A DNA stretch of 55,332 nt. Origin: Marinobacter persicus (GTDB taxonomy: Bacteria > Pseudomonadota > Gammaproteobacteria > Pseudomonadales > Oleiphilaceae). Numbering within the stretch: the first letter of the stretch is position 1; every line of letters begins with the position of its first letter. Both the position numbers and the translations under genes were made by a program. The stretch spans positions 1 to 55,332 of the forward strand of contig NZ_PTIV01000026.1 in assembly GCF_002934325.1 (NCBI RefSeq), written 5' to 3'. Below, piece after piece: positions 8,645-16,665 of this stretch. The notes under the pieces are model-generated. The model made no database searches. It was not told the DNA's origin and worked only from the letters and a program-made list of their open reading frames with translations.

Positions 8645-9175
8645 ATGGATCAGCATTCTCTCGAAACCCTGGGGCGACACCTTCAGTCCCTTCGGGTAGC
8701 TCGCGGATGGTCGCTCTCGGGGCTGGCCGCCGCTGCAGGTGTTGCCAAGTCGAATCTTTCCCGCCTGGAACAGGGAAATGGGAATCCGACCCTGGATACC
8801 ATCTGGCGACTGGCGGTTCAGCTTAATGTCCCCTTCGGCAACCTCGTTGCCCCGATCCGTGTGCCGGTTGGTGAGGAAGGTGTGCAGGTCCGGCTTGTGG
8901 ATCAGGGGGAAGACAATCCCCGGGTAGACGCTTACTGGATGTCGTGCGCTCCCAATACCACACGCATGGCGGAGAGCCATACGCCGGGAGCAGAGGAATC
9001 CGTTACCGTTGTCAGTGGTCAGCTGGAAGTCGGTGTCACTGGCCACAGCCAGCATTTGCGGGCTGGGCAGAGTCACACCTTCGATGCGGAGCAACCTCAC
9101 CTTTATCGCACCCGGGACTCCTGGGCCACGTTACTGGTCACCATCGTGTATCAGAAAGAAGGTGAGGAATCATGA
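8645..9175 (+). CDS. XRE-type HTH regulator with C-terminal cupin domain
   Basis: A 176-residue transcription factor of the HTH plus cupin class, which often controls amino-acid or amine metabolism. The HTH occupies residues 8-62 (LRVARGWSLSGLAAAAGVAK, SNLSRLEQGNGNPTLDTIWRLA). The cupin fold follows at about 105-170 (ESVTVVSGQLEVGV, GQSHTFDAEQPHLY). The ATG at 8645 has a GGAAG ribosome site five to ten bases upstream and is preferred over a TTG at 8630. Its end overlaps azlC by four bases, so it is co-transcribed with the exporter. It most likely represses its own operon through the palindrome at 8597-8628 and responds to a small ligand in the cupin pocket; the ligand is unknown. Confidence 0.88.
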   Translation: MDQHSLETLGRHLQSLRVARGWSLSGLAAAAGVAKSNLSRLEQGNGNPTLDTIWRLAVQLNVPFGNLVAPIRVPVGEEGVQVRLVDQGEDNPRVDAYWMSCAPNTTRMAESHTPGAEESVTVVSGQLEVGVTGHSQHLRAGQSHTFDAEQPHLYRTRDSWATLLVTIVYQKEGEES

Positions 9176-9891
9176 GCGACCAGGCAATCAGTGCGGGCGG
9201 GCGCGCGTGGGTGAGTGGGGTACGGGATGCGACTCCGCTGCTCGGTGGCTACATTCCGGTGGCGATTTCGTTTGGCCTGATCGCCAATCAGGCCGGTTTC
9301 AGCAGCTGGGAAGCCATCATCATCTCCCTGGTTATCTATGCGGGTGCCTCCCAGTTCCTGTTTGTTGGCATGGTGGCGTCGGGAGCCCCCTTGTGGCTTG
9401 TGGTTGTGATGACGCTGCTGATCAATGCCCGGCATCTGGTTTATGCCCCGAACCTGGCCCCCTGGCTCAACGGGAACCGGTGGTGGTTCTGGTTGATGCA
9501 CGGGCTGACGGATCAGGTCTTCGCTCTGGCGCACACCCGCCTGCCGGCGTTGCCACCCTCGGAACGCCTGGGGTGGTTCACTGGCGCCATGTTGCTGGCC
9601 TGGTTCAGTTGGGTAGGGGGCACGGCCCTAGGAGCTTTTGTGGGGCAGGAGCTGACCGGGCGCTGGCCATTACTGAATGACGTTATGCCCTTCGCGCTAC
9701 CGGCCCTGTTTGTGGTTCTATTGGCCCCGAGATTCACTTCCTGGTTATGGGCTGCAGCGCTCGGGTGTGCCATTGTCGTGGCGTTGTTGTTCGCGGCTAA
9801 TGGCCTGCCCAATATGGCGATACCGGTTGCGGCGCTTCTGGGCGCGGCGGTGTTCTTTGTGATGCAATCCAATACACGGGCGGAGGTTTAA
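9172..9891 (+). CDS. azlC: AzlC, large subunit of a branched-chain amino-acid exporter
   Basis: AzlC and AzlD form an inner-membrane exporter of branched-chain amino acids and their analogues. The 239-residue protein has several hydrophobic helices and the family blocks ATPLLGGYIPVAISFGLIA, YAGASQFLFVGM and LLINARHLVYAPNLAPWL. The ATG lies in the ATGA overlap with the upstream regulator, and azlD follows after three bases, so the three are translationally linked. The length is normal. Export of leucine, valine or a toxic analogue is known for the family; the substrate here is inferred. Confidence 0.93.
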   Translation: MSDQAISAGGRAWVSGVRDATPLLGGYIPVAISFGLIANQAGFSSWEAIIISLVIYAGASQFLFVGMVASGAPLWLVVVMTLLINARHLVYAPNLAPWLNGNRWWFWLMHGLTDQVFALAHTRLPALPPSERLGWFTGAMLLAWFSWVGGTALGAFVGQELTGRWPLLNDVMPFALPALFVVLLAPRFTSWLWAAALGCAIVVALLFAANGLPNMAIPVAALLGAAVFFVMQSNTRAEV

Positions 9892-9894
9892 CGC

Positions 9895-10242
9895 ATGGCT
9901 GGTGAGCTGTGGGTTGCGGTGATGGTTGCCGCAGCGGGTACATTGTTAATGCGTTTGTTACCACTGGTGTGGATGCAGAGGCGTCTGGCTCGGGAAGACA
10001 GTCAGGGCGGTACAGCGGCCATGCCCAGGTGGCTCGGGGTGCTCGGCCCGGTGATGATTGCGGCCATGCTGGGGGCTTCGCTGGTTCCCGCAGCCGGCAC
10101 CCTGAATGCCTGGGTTGCAACGGCTGTTGGGGGATGCGTAACCCTGCTAGTCTGGTGGAAAACAAAGTCCCTGGGGTGGCCGGTTGTCTCGGGCGTTGTG
10201 GTGTTTGGTGTGGTGCGGTTTCTCAATTTCGTTGTGATTTAA
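9895..10242 (+). CDS. azlD: AzlD, small subunit of a branched-chain amino-acid exporter
   Basis: A 115-residue membrane protein with four hydrophobic segments. The usual AzlD pattern is seen in the first helix (AGTLLMRLLPLV) and in PRWLGVLGPVMIAAMLGASL. It partners AzlC. It ends 12 bases before an inserted IS3-family element. If that insertion is removed, panB would begin only about 23 bases after the azlD stop, so azlD and panB were probably in one operon. Confidence 0.92.
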   Translation: MAGELWVAVMVAAAGTLLMRLLPLVWMQRRLAREDSQGGTAAMPRWLGVLGPVMIAAMLGASLVPAAGTLNAWVATAVGGCVTLLVWWKTKSLGWPVVSGVVVFGVVRFLNFVVI

Positions 10243-10322
10243 CTGATCAAGGATTGAAGTGGACCCCAAATTTTGGACAGGAGCCTAAGCTCTGATTCAT
10301 CATCTCCAGAAGGAGGAGAATC

Positions 10323-10607
10323 ATGAGCAAGAAACGCAAGCAATACAGCGCATCATTCAAGTCCAAAGTTGCCCTGGCCGCCATCAAAGGTGACCAGACC
10401 ACATCCGAAATTGCTGCCCGTTTCCAGATCCACCCCACCATGGTCAGCACCTGGAAGCGCGAGTTGCTGGAGAATGCCCCGGGTCTCTTCGAAGGCAAGA
10501 AGAAGGCCGGCAAGCAATCCGATGAACCCAGCACAGACGAGCTGTACCGCGAGATTGGCCGACTGACGGTGGAACGCGATTTTTTGTCGCGCAAGCTCGA
10601 TCAGTAA
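10323..10607 (+). CDS. IS3-family OrfA (HTH protein)
   Basis: The 94-residue OrfA binds the IS ends through its N-terminal helix-turn-helix (FKSKVALAAIKGDQTTSEIA, then FQIHPTMVSTWK) and carries a short leucine-zipper-like C-terminus. A run of six T at 10580-10585 near its end, reading GAT TTT TTG, is a plausible minus-one slippage site. The minus-one frame from that run is free of stops and joins orfB, so a fused OrfAB transposase is expected. The ribosome site AGGAGG precedes the ATG. Confidence 0.92.
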   Translation: MSKKRKQYSASFKSKVALAAIKGDQTTSEIAARFQIHPTMVSTWKRELLENAPGLFEGKKKAGKQSDEPSTDELYREIGRLTVERDFLSRKLDQ

Positions 10608-10621
10608 GCCGTCAACAGCGG

Positions 10622-11455
10622 TTGGCGATGATCGAGCGAGGTCATCCCAAGATCAGCCTTTCGCGCCAGTGTGAGCTGCTCAAGCTGAGCCGCTCATCGG
10701 TGTACTACGTCCCTCGTGAGCAATGTCAGGAGGATTTGCATCTGATGTATCTGATTGATCAGCAGCACCTGGAAACGCCGTACTATGGCTCTCGCAAGAT
10801 GCGGGTCCACTTGCAGCACCAGGGCTACCGGGTCAATCGGAAACGGGTGCAGCGGCTGATGCGCACCATGGGCATTCAGGCCGTGTACCCGCGACCAAGA
10901 ACCAGTGTTCCGGGCGACGGGCACAAGGTGTACCCGTACCTGCTCAAGGGCTTGAAGATCGATCGTCCCAACCAGGTTTGGGCAACTGACATCAGCTACG
11001 TGCCGCTGGCCCGGGGCTTCATGTATCTGGTCGCCATCATCGACTGGTACAGCCGCAAGGTGCTGTCCTGGCGGATCTCCAACACCATGGACACAGACTT
11101 CTGCGTCGATGCACTGGAGGAGGCCCTACAGCGCCACGGAACACCGGAGATCTTCAACACCGATCAGGGCGTCCAGTTCACCAGCGAGGCCTTCACAAGC
11201 GTTCTCAAAGAGCATGGCCTCCGGATCAGCATGGACGGTAAAGGCTGCTACCATGACAACATCTTTGTGGAACGGCTCTGGCGCAGCGTCAAACACGAGT
11301 GCGTCTACCTCACTGCCTTCGAGGATGGCCGACACTTGAAGCAGGCGCTCCACCGGTACTTCCGGCATTACAATCAGACCCGGTACCACCAAACCCTTGA
11401 TTACCAAACGCCCGATGAGGTGTACTACGGGCAATCCATATCTCTGGCAGCCTGA
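10622..11455 (+). CDS. IS3-family OrfB (DDE integrase domain)
   Basis: The catalytic part of the IS3-family transposase, with the rve core. The DDE residues are seen in VWATDISYVPL, IFNTDQGVQF and VERLWRSVKHE, with correct spacing. The N-terminal HTH_21 region (YYGSRKMRVHLQHQGYRVN) is present. It is probably made mainly as a fusion to OrfA through the T6 run at 10580-10585; a TTG at 10622 and an ATG at 10628 are possible independent starts. The gene appears intact, so this copy could be active and could supply transposase to the copy in tnsB. Confidence 0.93.
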   Translation: MAMIERGHPKISLSRQCELLKLSRSSVYYVPREQCQEDLHLMYLIDQQHLETPYYGSRKMRVHLQHQGYRVNRKRVQRLMRTMGIQAVYPRPRTSVPGDGHKVYPYLLKGLKIDRPNQVWATDISYVPLARGFMYLVAIIDWYSRKVLSWRISNTMDTDFCVDALEEALQRHGTPEIFNTDQGVQFTSEAFTSVLKEHGLRISMDGKGCYHDNIFVERLWRSVKHECVYLTAFEDGRHLKQALHRYFRHYNQTRYHQTLDYQTPDEVYYGQSISLAA

Positions 11456-11536
11456 GCCAGGGAAACAACCGGATCATAGCTTAGGGACACCATCAGGTTG
11501 TCCAACTGATTGGGTCCACCTCAGATAGGAGTGAAT

Positions 11537-12367
11537 ATGAGTACTCATACTTCCAGCCAGAAGATAACAACCTCTAAGATTCAGGCCATGAAAGGACGAG
11601 GTAGCATTGTTTCCCTTACAGCATACACGAAGCCCATGGCAGAACTCATGGACCCTTTTGTCGATCTGATCATCGTCGGGGATTCCACAGGGATGGTGGC
11701 TTACGGATACGATTCTACGCTGCCCGTTACTCTGGATATGATGATTAACCATGGTGCAGCAGTGGTGCGTGGCAGCCAGAAAGCCTGCGTCGTTATCGAT
11801 ATGCCCTATGGCTCGTATCAAGAAAGCAAGGAGCTGGCTTTCCGAAACGCGGCGCGCTTACTGACAGAAACTGGTGCTCAGGGCATCAAGGTTGAAGGTG
11901 GGTTAGAGCTTGTTGAAACGGTGGAGTTCCTGGTCAGTCGTGGTATACCGGTAATGCCACATATTGGCTTGCGTCCTCAGCATGCAAACACTATGGGCGG
12001 ATTTAAGGCCCAGGGCAGAGATGAGGCTGCAGCCAAACGGTTGGTTGAAGAAGCACAGGCTTTTGAGTCTGTAGGCGCGTTCTCAGTCTTAATTGAAGGG
12101 GTATTTGAAGCCGCCGCGCGGCGTGTTACGCAATCTTTAACCATTCCTGCCATTGGTATTGGCGCATCTCCCGAGTGTGATGGCCAAGTGCTGGTAACGG
12201 AGGATATCCTAGGCTTGTTCTCTGACTACACGCCGAAATTTGCCAAAAAGTACGTCGATCTGAGCGCCCAAATCAAGGATGTGTTTGCGCTGTATGAAAG
12301 AGAGGTCAGAGCCGGCGAATTTCCCGCAGAGGAGCATTGCTTTGGGATTAAGAAGCAACCAACTTAG
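11537..12367 (+). CDS. panB: PanB, 3-methyl-2-oxobutanoate hydroxymethyltransferase
   Basis: PanB adds a hydroxymethyl group from methylene-THF to 2-ketoisovalerate to give ketopantoate, the first step of pantothenate synthesis, in the cytosol. The 276-residue protein has the family motifs LTAYTKPMAELMD, IIVGDSTGM, GIKVEGG, MPHIGLRPQ and IGIGASPECDGQVLVTEDI. The ATG at 11537 follows AGGAGTGA, which lies just outside the IS3 right end, so its ribosome site survived the insertion while its promoter may not have. It stands without panC. Before the insertion it was next to azlD; both concern valine-family carbon skeletons. It may be an accessory copy in addition to the chromosomal panBC. Confidence 0.95.
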   Translation: MSTHTSSQKITTSKIQAMKGRGSIVSLTAYTKPMAELMDPFVDLIIVGDSTGMVAYGYDSTLPVTLDMMINHGAAVVRGSQKACVVIDMPYGSYQESKELAFRNAARLLTETGAQGIKVEGGLELVETVEFLVSRGIPVMPHIGLRPQHANTMGGFKAQGRDEAAAKRLVEEAQAFESVGAFSVLIEGVFEAAARRVTQSLTIPAIGIGASPECDGQVLVTEDILGLFSDYTPKFAKKYVDLSAQIKDVFALYEREVRAGEFPAEEHCFGIKKQPT

Positions 12368-12672
12368 ATTGTCGGGAGGGCCAAGGGGTTGTGTGTGAAC
12401 AAGTGCGAAACAAAGGGAATGAGCCGAACCTGGGCAAGCCTGAGTACCTCTATCACGGTAGTCGACAAAAAACCGTTCGGCTAGGAGTCTGCGCGGCAGA
12501 AGTATTTTAAGCCAACATTCCCACTGCACCTGACAAACGGTTGGGCTCATGGTCGCGGCCGACCGAGATATCCAGCCAGGCTAAATCTCGATTTTCCGCC
12601 ACCGTCCTGGCTACAGGCAAGATGACAGCCGTACATTGGGCACTCTATACGGCAAAGTATCCCTCAGATTTT
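12368..12672. other. Gene-free stretch between panB and the IS1182-type remnant
   Basis: No gene is supported in these 305 bases. The part nearest 12672 is the 3' untranslated end of the IS1182-type element; its exact terminus was not found. No hairpin with a T-run follows panB. Confidence 0.45.
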
Positions 12673-13866
12673 CTACATCAGTCTCATCAGTGTGCTCATC
12701 CGCCTGAGGTTGAGCGACAGGCAGACCAGATCCCATTCACCTTGTACCGCGTTGAGACCTCGCAGACTGAACTGCCGGAACCCCAGCACATTCTTGATCC
12801 AGCCGTTGACCGCTTCAATCAAGTGCTTGCGCTGCCCATAAACGGATCGTCCGGCTGCGGTGGCCAGTTTCTCCGCCATCCGCGCCGTCGCCGGATACCG
12901 GGTCGCATCTATTTCTCCGGGTTTTCTGCCTTCCCGTCGCAGTGACACATAACCATCAATATCCTTGGACTCCAGGGTCTGAAGATCATCTTCCTTACGG
13001 TAGCCGGCATCGGCCAGACACTGCCGGGGATAGGTACCCAAGGTGTCTTTCACCTCGTTCAGTAAGGGCAGCAAACAACCGTTATCACTGGGATTACTAC
13101 CCTGATGATTGGCAACAATAAGCTGGAACTCACCATCAACGGCCAGCTGGCCGTTGTAGCATTGCTGGAACCCATCTGAGGTTTTCATAATCCGGCTTTG
13201 GGGATCGGTGAAGTTACTCTGATCCTTGTCGTCCGGTACCCCGTAATCCCGTTTGAAATTCCGGCCACCACGGGGTGAGCGGCGATCGTCGTCCGGAGAG
13301 CGGCCCCGGGCCTTGTCCCGCTCCTTCTGGTCCGCTTCCAGCTTCTCCTTGGCGGCACGGATCTTGTCCAGTCGTGCCTGGCGGTGCTGAAGCTCTTCAG
13401 GGAGTTCATCACCGCGTTGATCCGGGCCGAACTGCTGATCTTCCTCTTCATCCGTTCGACGAGCCTGGCGGCACAGCTCATCCACCTCTTTGGACAGGCG
13501 TTTCTCTTCTTCCTGCATACGGCCATAACTCATGGCCTTGTGTTTGCTCGCGTTGGCCCGAACCTTGGTGCCATCAATCGCAAGTGTCCCCAAAGTGATC
13601 AGTTCCGCTTCCTGGGCGATCCGGACGACCTGAATAAACACAGCCTTGAACGCCGCCAGATGCTGTTTGCGGAAATCGCAAATGGTTCGATGCCTGGGAA
13701 AATTGCCTGCTGCCAGTACCCGGAAGGCCACGTCCTCTTCCAGCTTCCGGGCGATTTTGCGGGATGAAAATGTGCCCGTCGCGTAGGCGTAGATCAGAAC
13801 CTTCAGCATCATCCGTGGATCGAAGGGGGAATTGCGCCGGCCGTCACCGTCGTAACGGGCATAAAA
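12673..13866 (-). pseudogene. IS1182-family transposase, truncated at the 5' end
   Basis: DDE transposase of the IS1182 group. Homology starts at FYARYDGDGRRN and continues through RMMLKVLIYAYATGTFSSRK, LEEDVAFRVLAAGNFP, HRTICDFRKQHL, LAIDGTKVRANASKHKAMSY and a C-terminal RKHLIEAVNGWIKN and GEWDLVCLSLNLRRM. A charged linker with GDELPEELQHR is typical. The usual first forty residues are missing. The frame instead runs into a Tn21-like terminal repeat (13867-13903), which gives a chimeric start if the TTG at 13938 were used. So a Tn3-family end cut this gene. Confidence 0.85.
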
Positions 13867-13903
13867 GGGCCACCTCACGAGACGGAAAATATCGCACGCT
13901 AAG
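13867..13903 (+). repeat. Tn21/Tn501-like terminal inverted repeat (Tn3 family), facing right
   Basis: The 37-bp segment begins GGGCCACC and ends with CGGAAAATATCGCACGCTAAG. From memory the Tn501 repeat ends CGGAAAAAATCGTACGCTAAG and that of Tn21 ends CGGAAAATAAAGCACGCTAAG, so about 19 of 21 inner bases agree. The orientation places the inside of the element to the right. The junction falls precisely where IS1182 transposase homology stops. No matching partner repeat was found in the window. Confidence 0.7.
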
Positions 13904-13992
13904 CCTCTCGCGGCGTTCGGAGCGGCCACACCGGGCAATGACAGCCGGGAAGCGCTAGAGGGGTATGACCAGTGGCGGGAGGAAAGGGCCGC

Positions 13993-14023
13993 TTGAACTA
14001 TATAGATGCCTAATGTTTATACT
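13993..14023 (+). promoter_or_regulatory. Possible ectC promoter
   Basis: TTGAAC (13993-13998) and TATACT (14018-14023) resemble a sigma-70 promoter with a rather long 19-bp spacer, 49 bp upstream of the ectC start. The surrounding DNA is AT-rich (ACTATATAGATG, TATACTATAAGG), in contrast to the flanks. Confidence 0.35.
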
Positions 14024-14071
14024 ATAAGGCGTTTTAGCCCGATTCTGGCCAACCAACCATGAGATACGCCC

Positions 14072-14467
14072 ATGAAAATCGTTAAAGTTCAGGACATCAT
14101 TGGTACCGAGCGTGAAGTCAGCGACAAGCAGTGGACCAGCCGCCGCCTGCTGCTCAAGAAGGACGGAATGGGATTTTCCTTCCACGAAACCATCATCAAG
14201 GCAGGCTCCGAGCACACTTTCTGGTACAAGCACCACCTGGAAGCCGTTTACTGCGTTGCCGGTAACGGGCGCATCAAGGACCTCGCCACGGGTGAAGTTC
14301 ACGAGATTACCGACGGTACCCTCTACGCCCTGGACAACCATGACAAGCACACTCTGTACGGTGGTACCGAGGACATGCGCCTGATCTGCGCCTTCAACCC
14401 GCCGGTGACCGGCCAGGAAGTCCATGACGAGGACGGAGCCTACCTGGCGGACACCAGCGATAACTGA
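14072..14467 (+). CDS. ectC: EctC, L-ectoine synthase (orphan)
   Basis: EctC closes N-gamma-acetyl-diaminobutyrate to the compatible solute ectoine; it is a cytosolic, metal-dependent cupin enzyme. The 131-residue length and text match the family: [49 protein letters not shown] and [15 protein letters not shown]. The metal-site residues Glu (HLEAVYC), Tyr (LYALD) and His (NHDKH) are all present. Normally it is the last gene of ectABC, but no ectA or ectB lies on either side; an IS remnant and a Tn3-type end are upstream. Either it was cut out of an operon by transposition, or it is one of the known solitary ectC genes. Confidence 0.95.
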   Translation: MKIVKVQDIIGTEREVSDKQWTSRRLLLKKDGMGFSFHETIIKAGSEHTFWYKHHLEAVYCVAGNGRIKDLATGEVHEITDGTLYALDNHDKHTLYGGTEDMRLICAFNPPVTGQEVHDEDGAYLADTSDN

Positions 14468-14468
14468 T

Positions 14469-14485
14469 CCGCCCTGATAGGGCGG
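14469..14485 (+). terminator. Hairpin just after ectC
   Basis: CCGCCCT-GAT-AGGGCGG forms a perfect seven-base-pair stem directly after the ectC stop. No T-run follows, so it may act as an mRNA 3' stabiliser or a weak terminator. Confidence 0.45.
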
Positions 14486-15092
14486 CTGATCTGACCGCTG
14501 GCACACCGCCAGCGCGCCTGCTGCCGGTGTTGCTTTGGCTGGCACGCCCTTACCAGCGAGCCCCGATCTTGGTGGCGCCACCACTGGCACGTTTGTCCGG
14601 CCTGCGCCTGGGCATTGGTAAAGAATGAGACGGGCTATGACCACAGCATGGCTGCGGCTAGCATGTGAAGGCGCTATCGGAAGCACGCAAGTGAGTTAAA
14701 CAGAGTTTCCACAGAGGTCCACACCACCGCAATAGAGGAGGGGGTCCATACACGTCCAATAATTTCCTATGGTGACATGGGCCCGTGCAAGCTTCTGTAA
14801 AGCGCGTTTTCAAAAATGAAGGGATCTCAACGGCGGAAGTAACCACCTGGAGATTAGTGGCAGACGATCAATAAGCCATTGGTTTACCGAGCGAACTAAC
14901 CAAAGCGCTCAGTGCGTCTCTTCAAACTGACTTTCCGCTGTAGATCAGGGGCGTGGTTGTTGTATCGGGGCTTTCTTAACACCCAATTTATGAACGCTTG
15001 CATTTCATCTCTGCGGCCAAAAGCGGGATATGATGACTTCAGGCTTTTTAGTGAGGTCAAAATGTACACTTTATTAATATCGGGTTGATCAA
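14486..15092. other. Gene-free 600-bp stretch between ectC and the response regulator
   Basis: No gene is supported. A minus-strand frame of 77 codons (14896-15129) has no recognisable feature and runs across the hairpin before the next gene, so I leave it out. Base composition shifts from GC-rich at the left to AT-rich near 15000-15090, which suggests a junction between segments of different origin. Confidence 0.45.
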
Positions 15093-15113
15093 CGGAGCAA
15101 ATCCCTTGCTCCG
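15093..15113 (+). promoter_or_regulatory. Inverted repeat before the REC-PAS-GGDEF gene
   Basis: CGGAGCAA-atccc-TTGCTCCG is a perfect eight-base-pair stem with a five-base loop, ending eight bases before the GTG start of the downstream gene. It could be an operator, or an mRNA hairpin that limits ribosome access. Confidence 0.45.
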
Positions 15114-15121
15114 ACATACTG

Positions 15122-16525
15122 GTGTCCATCTTGCAAAACTACAGCGAAAACTCCGTCAGTGATGACGTTGATATAACTCCCCACGTCACCGGCGAAACTT
15201 CAGAGTATTTGGGGCGGCTGCTCATTGGTGACGATGAGCCGCGGTTGCTTAACAGTTTATGTTCGATATTGCGTGACAAGGGGTTCGAGGTTGACGGTGC
15301 CGAGGATGGCGACGCCGTCTGCCAGCGATTACGAGAGAATGCCTATGATCTGGTTTTGTTGGATATCCGCATGCCTGGAAAGAGCGGTTTAGAGATCATG
15401 GCCTGGTTGAAAGAAACGGGCGTTGACGCTCCGGTCATCATTATCAGCGGGCATTCCGACTATCGCATCGTCAGGCAAGCATTCAAGCTGGGTGCCTGCG
15501 ATTATCTAAGAAAGCCCTACGATGTAGATGAATTAATTCGGGCTGTCGGCGGCACGGTTTTAGAACGACGGCAGGCCCGCTCTCAGGCGGCTACGGGCTG
15601 GTCTAACCCGCTAACGGCCGATTTTTTTAAGCACACACTTGATCATCTTCCGGATCTGGTTTTTTCACTGGATGAGCGCAAGTGCATCAACTATCTGAAT
15701 CATCACTCCGAGAGTCTCTTGGGATTACCGACAGAGGAGCTGATTGGCCAACCGTTTTCTCAGCTCGTTCATGAGGGTGACATCGCTAAGCTTCCACTGT
15801 TATTTGGTAAGAACGAGGTGGGAGAGTCAGTAACCCAAGAGATCAAACTTAAAACTTACCATGGAGGGATCGGTTACCTGGATTGTGACATTACAGTTGC
15901 CTCTCCGCTCGAGGCGAACAACACCGCGCTAACTTATGCAAAGCCCCCTCCAGCGAAGCCTCCTTTTTTGGGCATTGTGCGGGACATCACGGAGCACAAA
16001 CGGACACTGGCATTGATGGAGTTTCATGCTTCTCACGATACACTGACCGGGCTGCCGAATAGGAGCCTGTTTATGGACCGACTTACCTTGGCTGTCAGTC
16101 AGGCGAGCCGAAATGGGCAGAAGCTTGCCGTGCTTTTTATCGACCTGAACGATTTCAAAGCGGTAAACGATACCTACGGGCATGGGGTTGGCGATCAGCT
16201 GTTGCAAAAAGTCGCCGCCGGTCTGACACATTGTCTGCGAGAGGGGGATACCCTTGCCCGCTATGGTGGTGATGAATTTACGGTCCTGTTGCCCTCGCTT
16301 GACGAAAAAAAGGACGCCGCAACGGTCGCACGCAAACTTATGAACTCGCTCGAAACCCCTTTTCAGTTTGAGGGCACCGACCTTCGTGTCTCTATCGGAA
16401 CCAGCATCGGGATTGCAATGTACCCTGAAGACGGGGCGGGGGCGGAAACGCTGGTAGAGCGGGCAGACATGGCCATGTATGCCGTGAAACAGAAGAAAAA
16501 AAACGACTTTTATTTTTACAGCTAA
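15122..16525 (+). CDS. Response regulator with REC, PAS and GGDEF domains (diguanylate cyclase)
   Basis: A 467-residue cytosolic signalling protein that would make c-di-GMP when phosphorylated. The receiver domain (residues 30-150) has the acidic pair D37/D38, phospho-acceptor D81 (LVLLDIRMPGKSG), S109 and K131. A PAS domain (about 170-290) contains LDHLPDLVFSLDE and FLGIVRDITEHKR. The GGDEF domain (300-465) has DTLTGLPNRSLFMDRL and an intact active-site loop, RYGGDEF, plus IGIAMYPEDG. The start is GTG with a poor ribosome site and a hairpin just upstream. No histidine kinase is adjacent, so its partner is elsewhere. It sits in the mobile part of the window between ectC and tnpT and is probably cargo. 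Confidence 0.92.
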   Translation: MSILQNYSENSVSDDVDITPHVTGETSEYLGRLLIGDDEPRLLNSLCSILRDKGFEVDGAEDGDAVCQRLRENAYDLVLLDIRMPGKSGLEIMAWLKETGVDAPVIIISGHSDYRIVRQAFKLGACDYLRKPYDVDELIRAVGGTVLERRQARSQAATGWSNPLTADFFKHTLDHLPDLVFSLDERKCINYLNHHSESLLGLPTEELIGQPFSQLVHEGDIAKLPLLFGKNEVGESVTQEIKLKTYHGGIGYLDCDITVASPLEANNTALTYAKPPPAKPPFLGIVRDITEHKRTLALMEFHASHDTLTGLPNRSLFMDRLTLAVSQASRNGQKLAVLFIDLNDFKAVNDTYGHGVGDQLLQKVAAGLTHCLREGDTLARYGGDEFTVLLPSLDEKKDAATVARKLMNSLETPFQFEGTDLRVSIGTSIGIAMYPEDGAGAETLVERADMAMYAVKQKKKNDFYFYS

Positions 16526-16665
16526 GCATGATGGACGACAAAAGACCGGACAACACGTCGCCCTAAACCCGTCCTCCAAACCACGCGGGCTCCCCAATGA
16601 AAAACACCTGAGACTTGAGCGACAATAGCCTTGCAGTAGGCTTTAAAACATAGTCTGGAGGAATT

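Larger units (their letters stand above)
10255..11523 (+). mobile_element. Complete IS3-family insertion sequence, 1269 bp
   Basis: Terminal repeats match: the left end reads TGAAGTGGACCC and the right end, read inward, reads TGAGGTGGACCC. Both are followed at the same distance by TTGGACA. A three-base target duplication (GAT, 10252-10254 and 11524-11526) flanks the element, as expected for the family. It carries orfA and orfB. A second copy, of which only the right end is visible, occupies 1-95 in the same orientation. Confidence 0.92.

Noticed and set aside
14896..15129. 77-codon minus-strand frame between ectC and the response regulator
   Set aside because: It has no family features, crosses the hairpin and the start of the next gene, and no ribosome site was seen.
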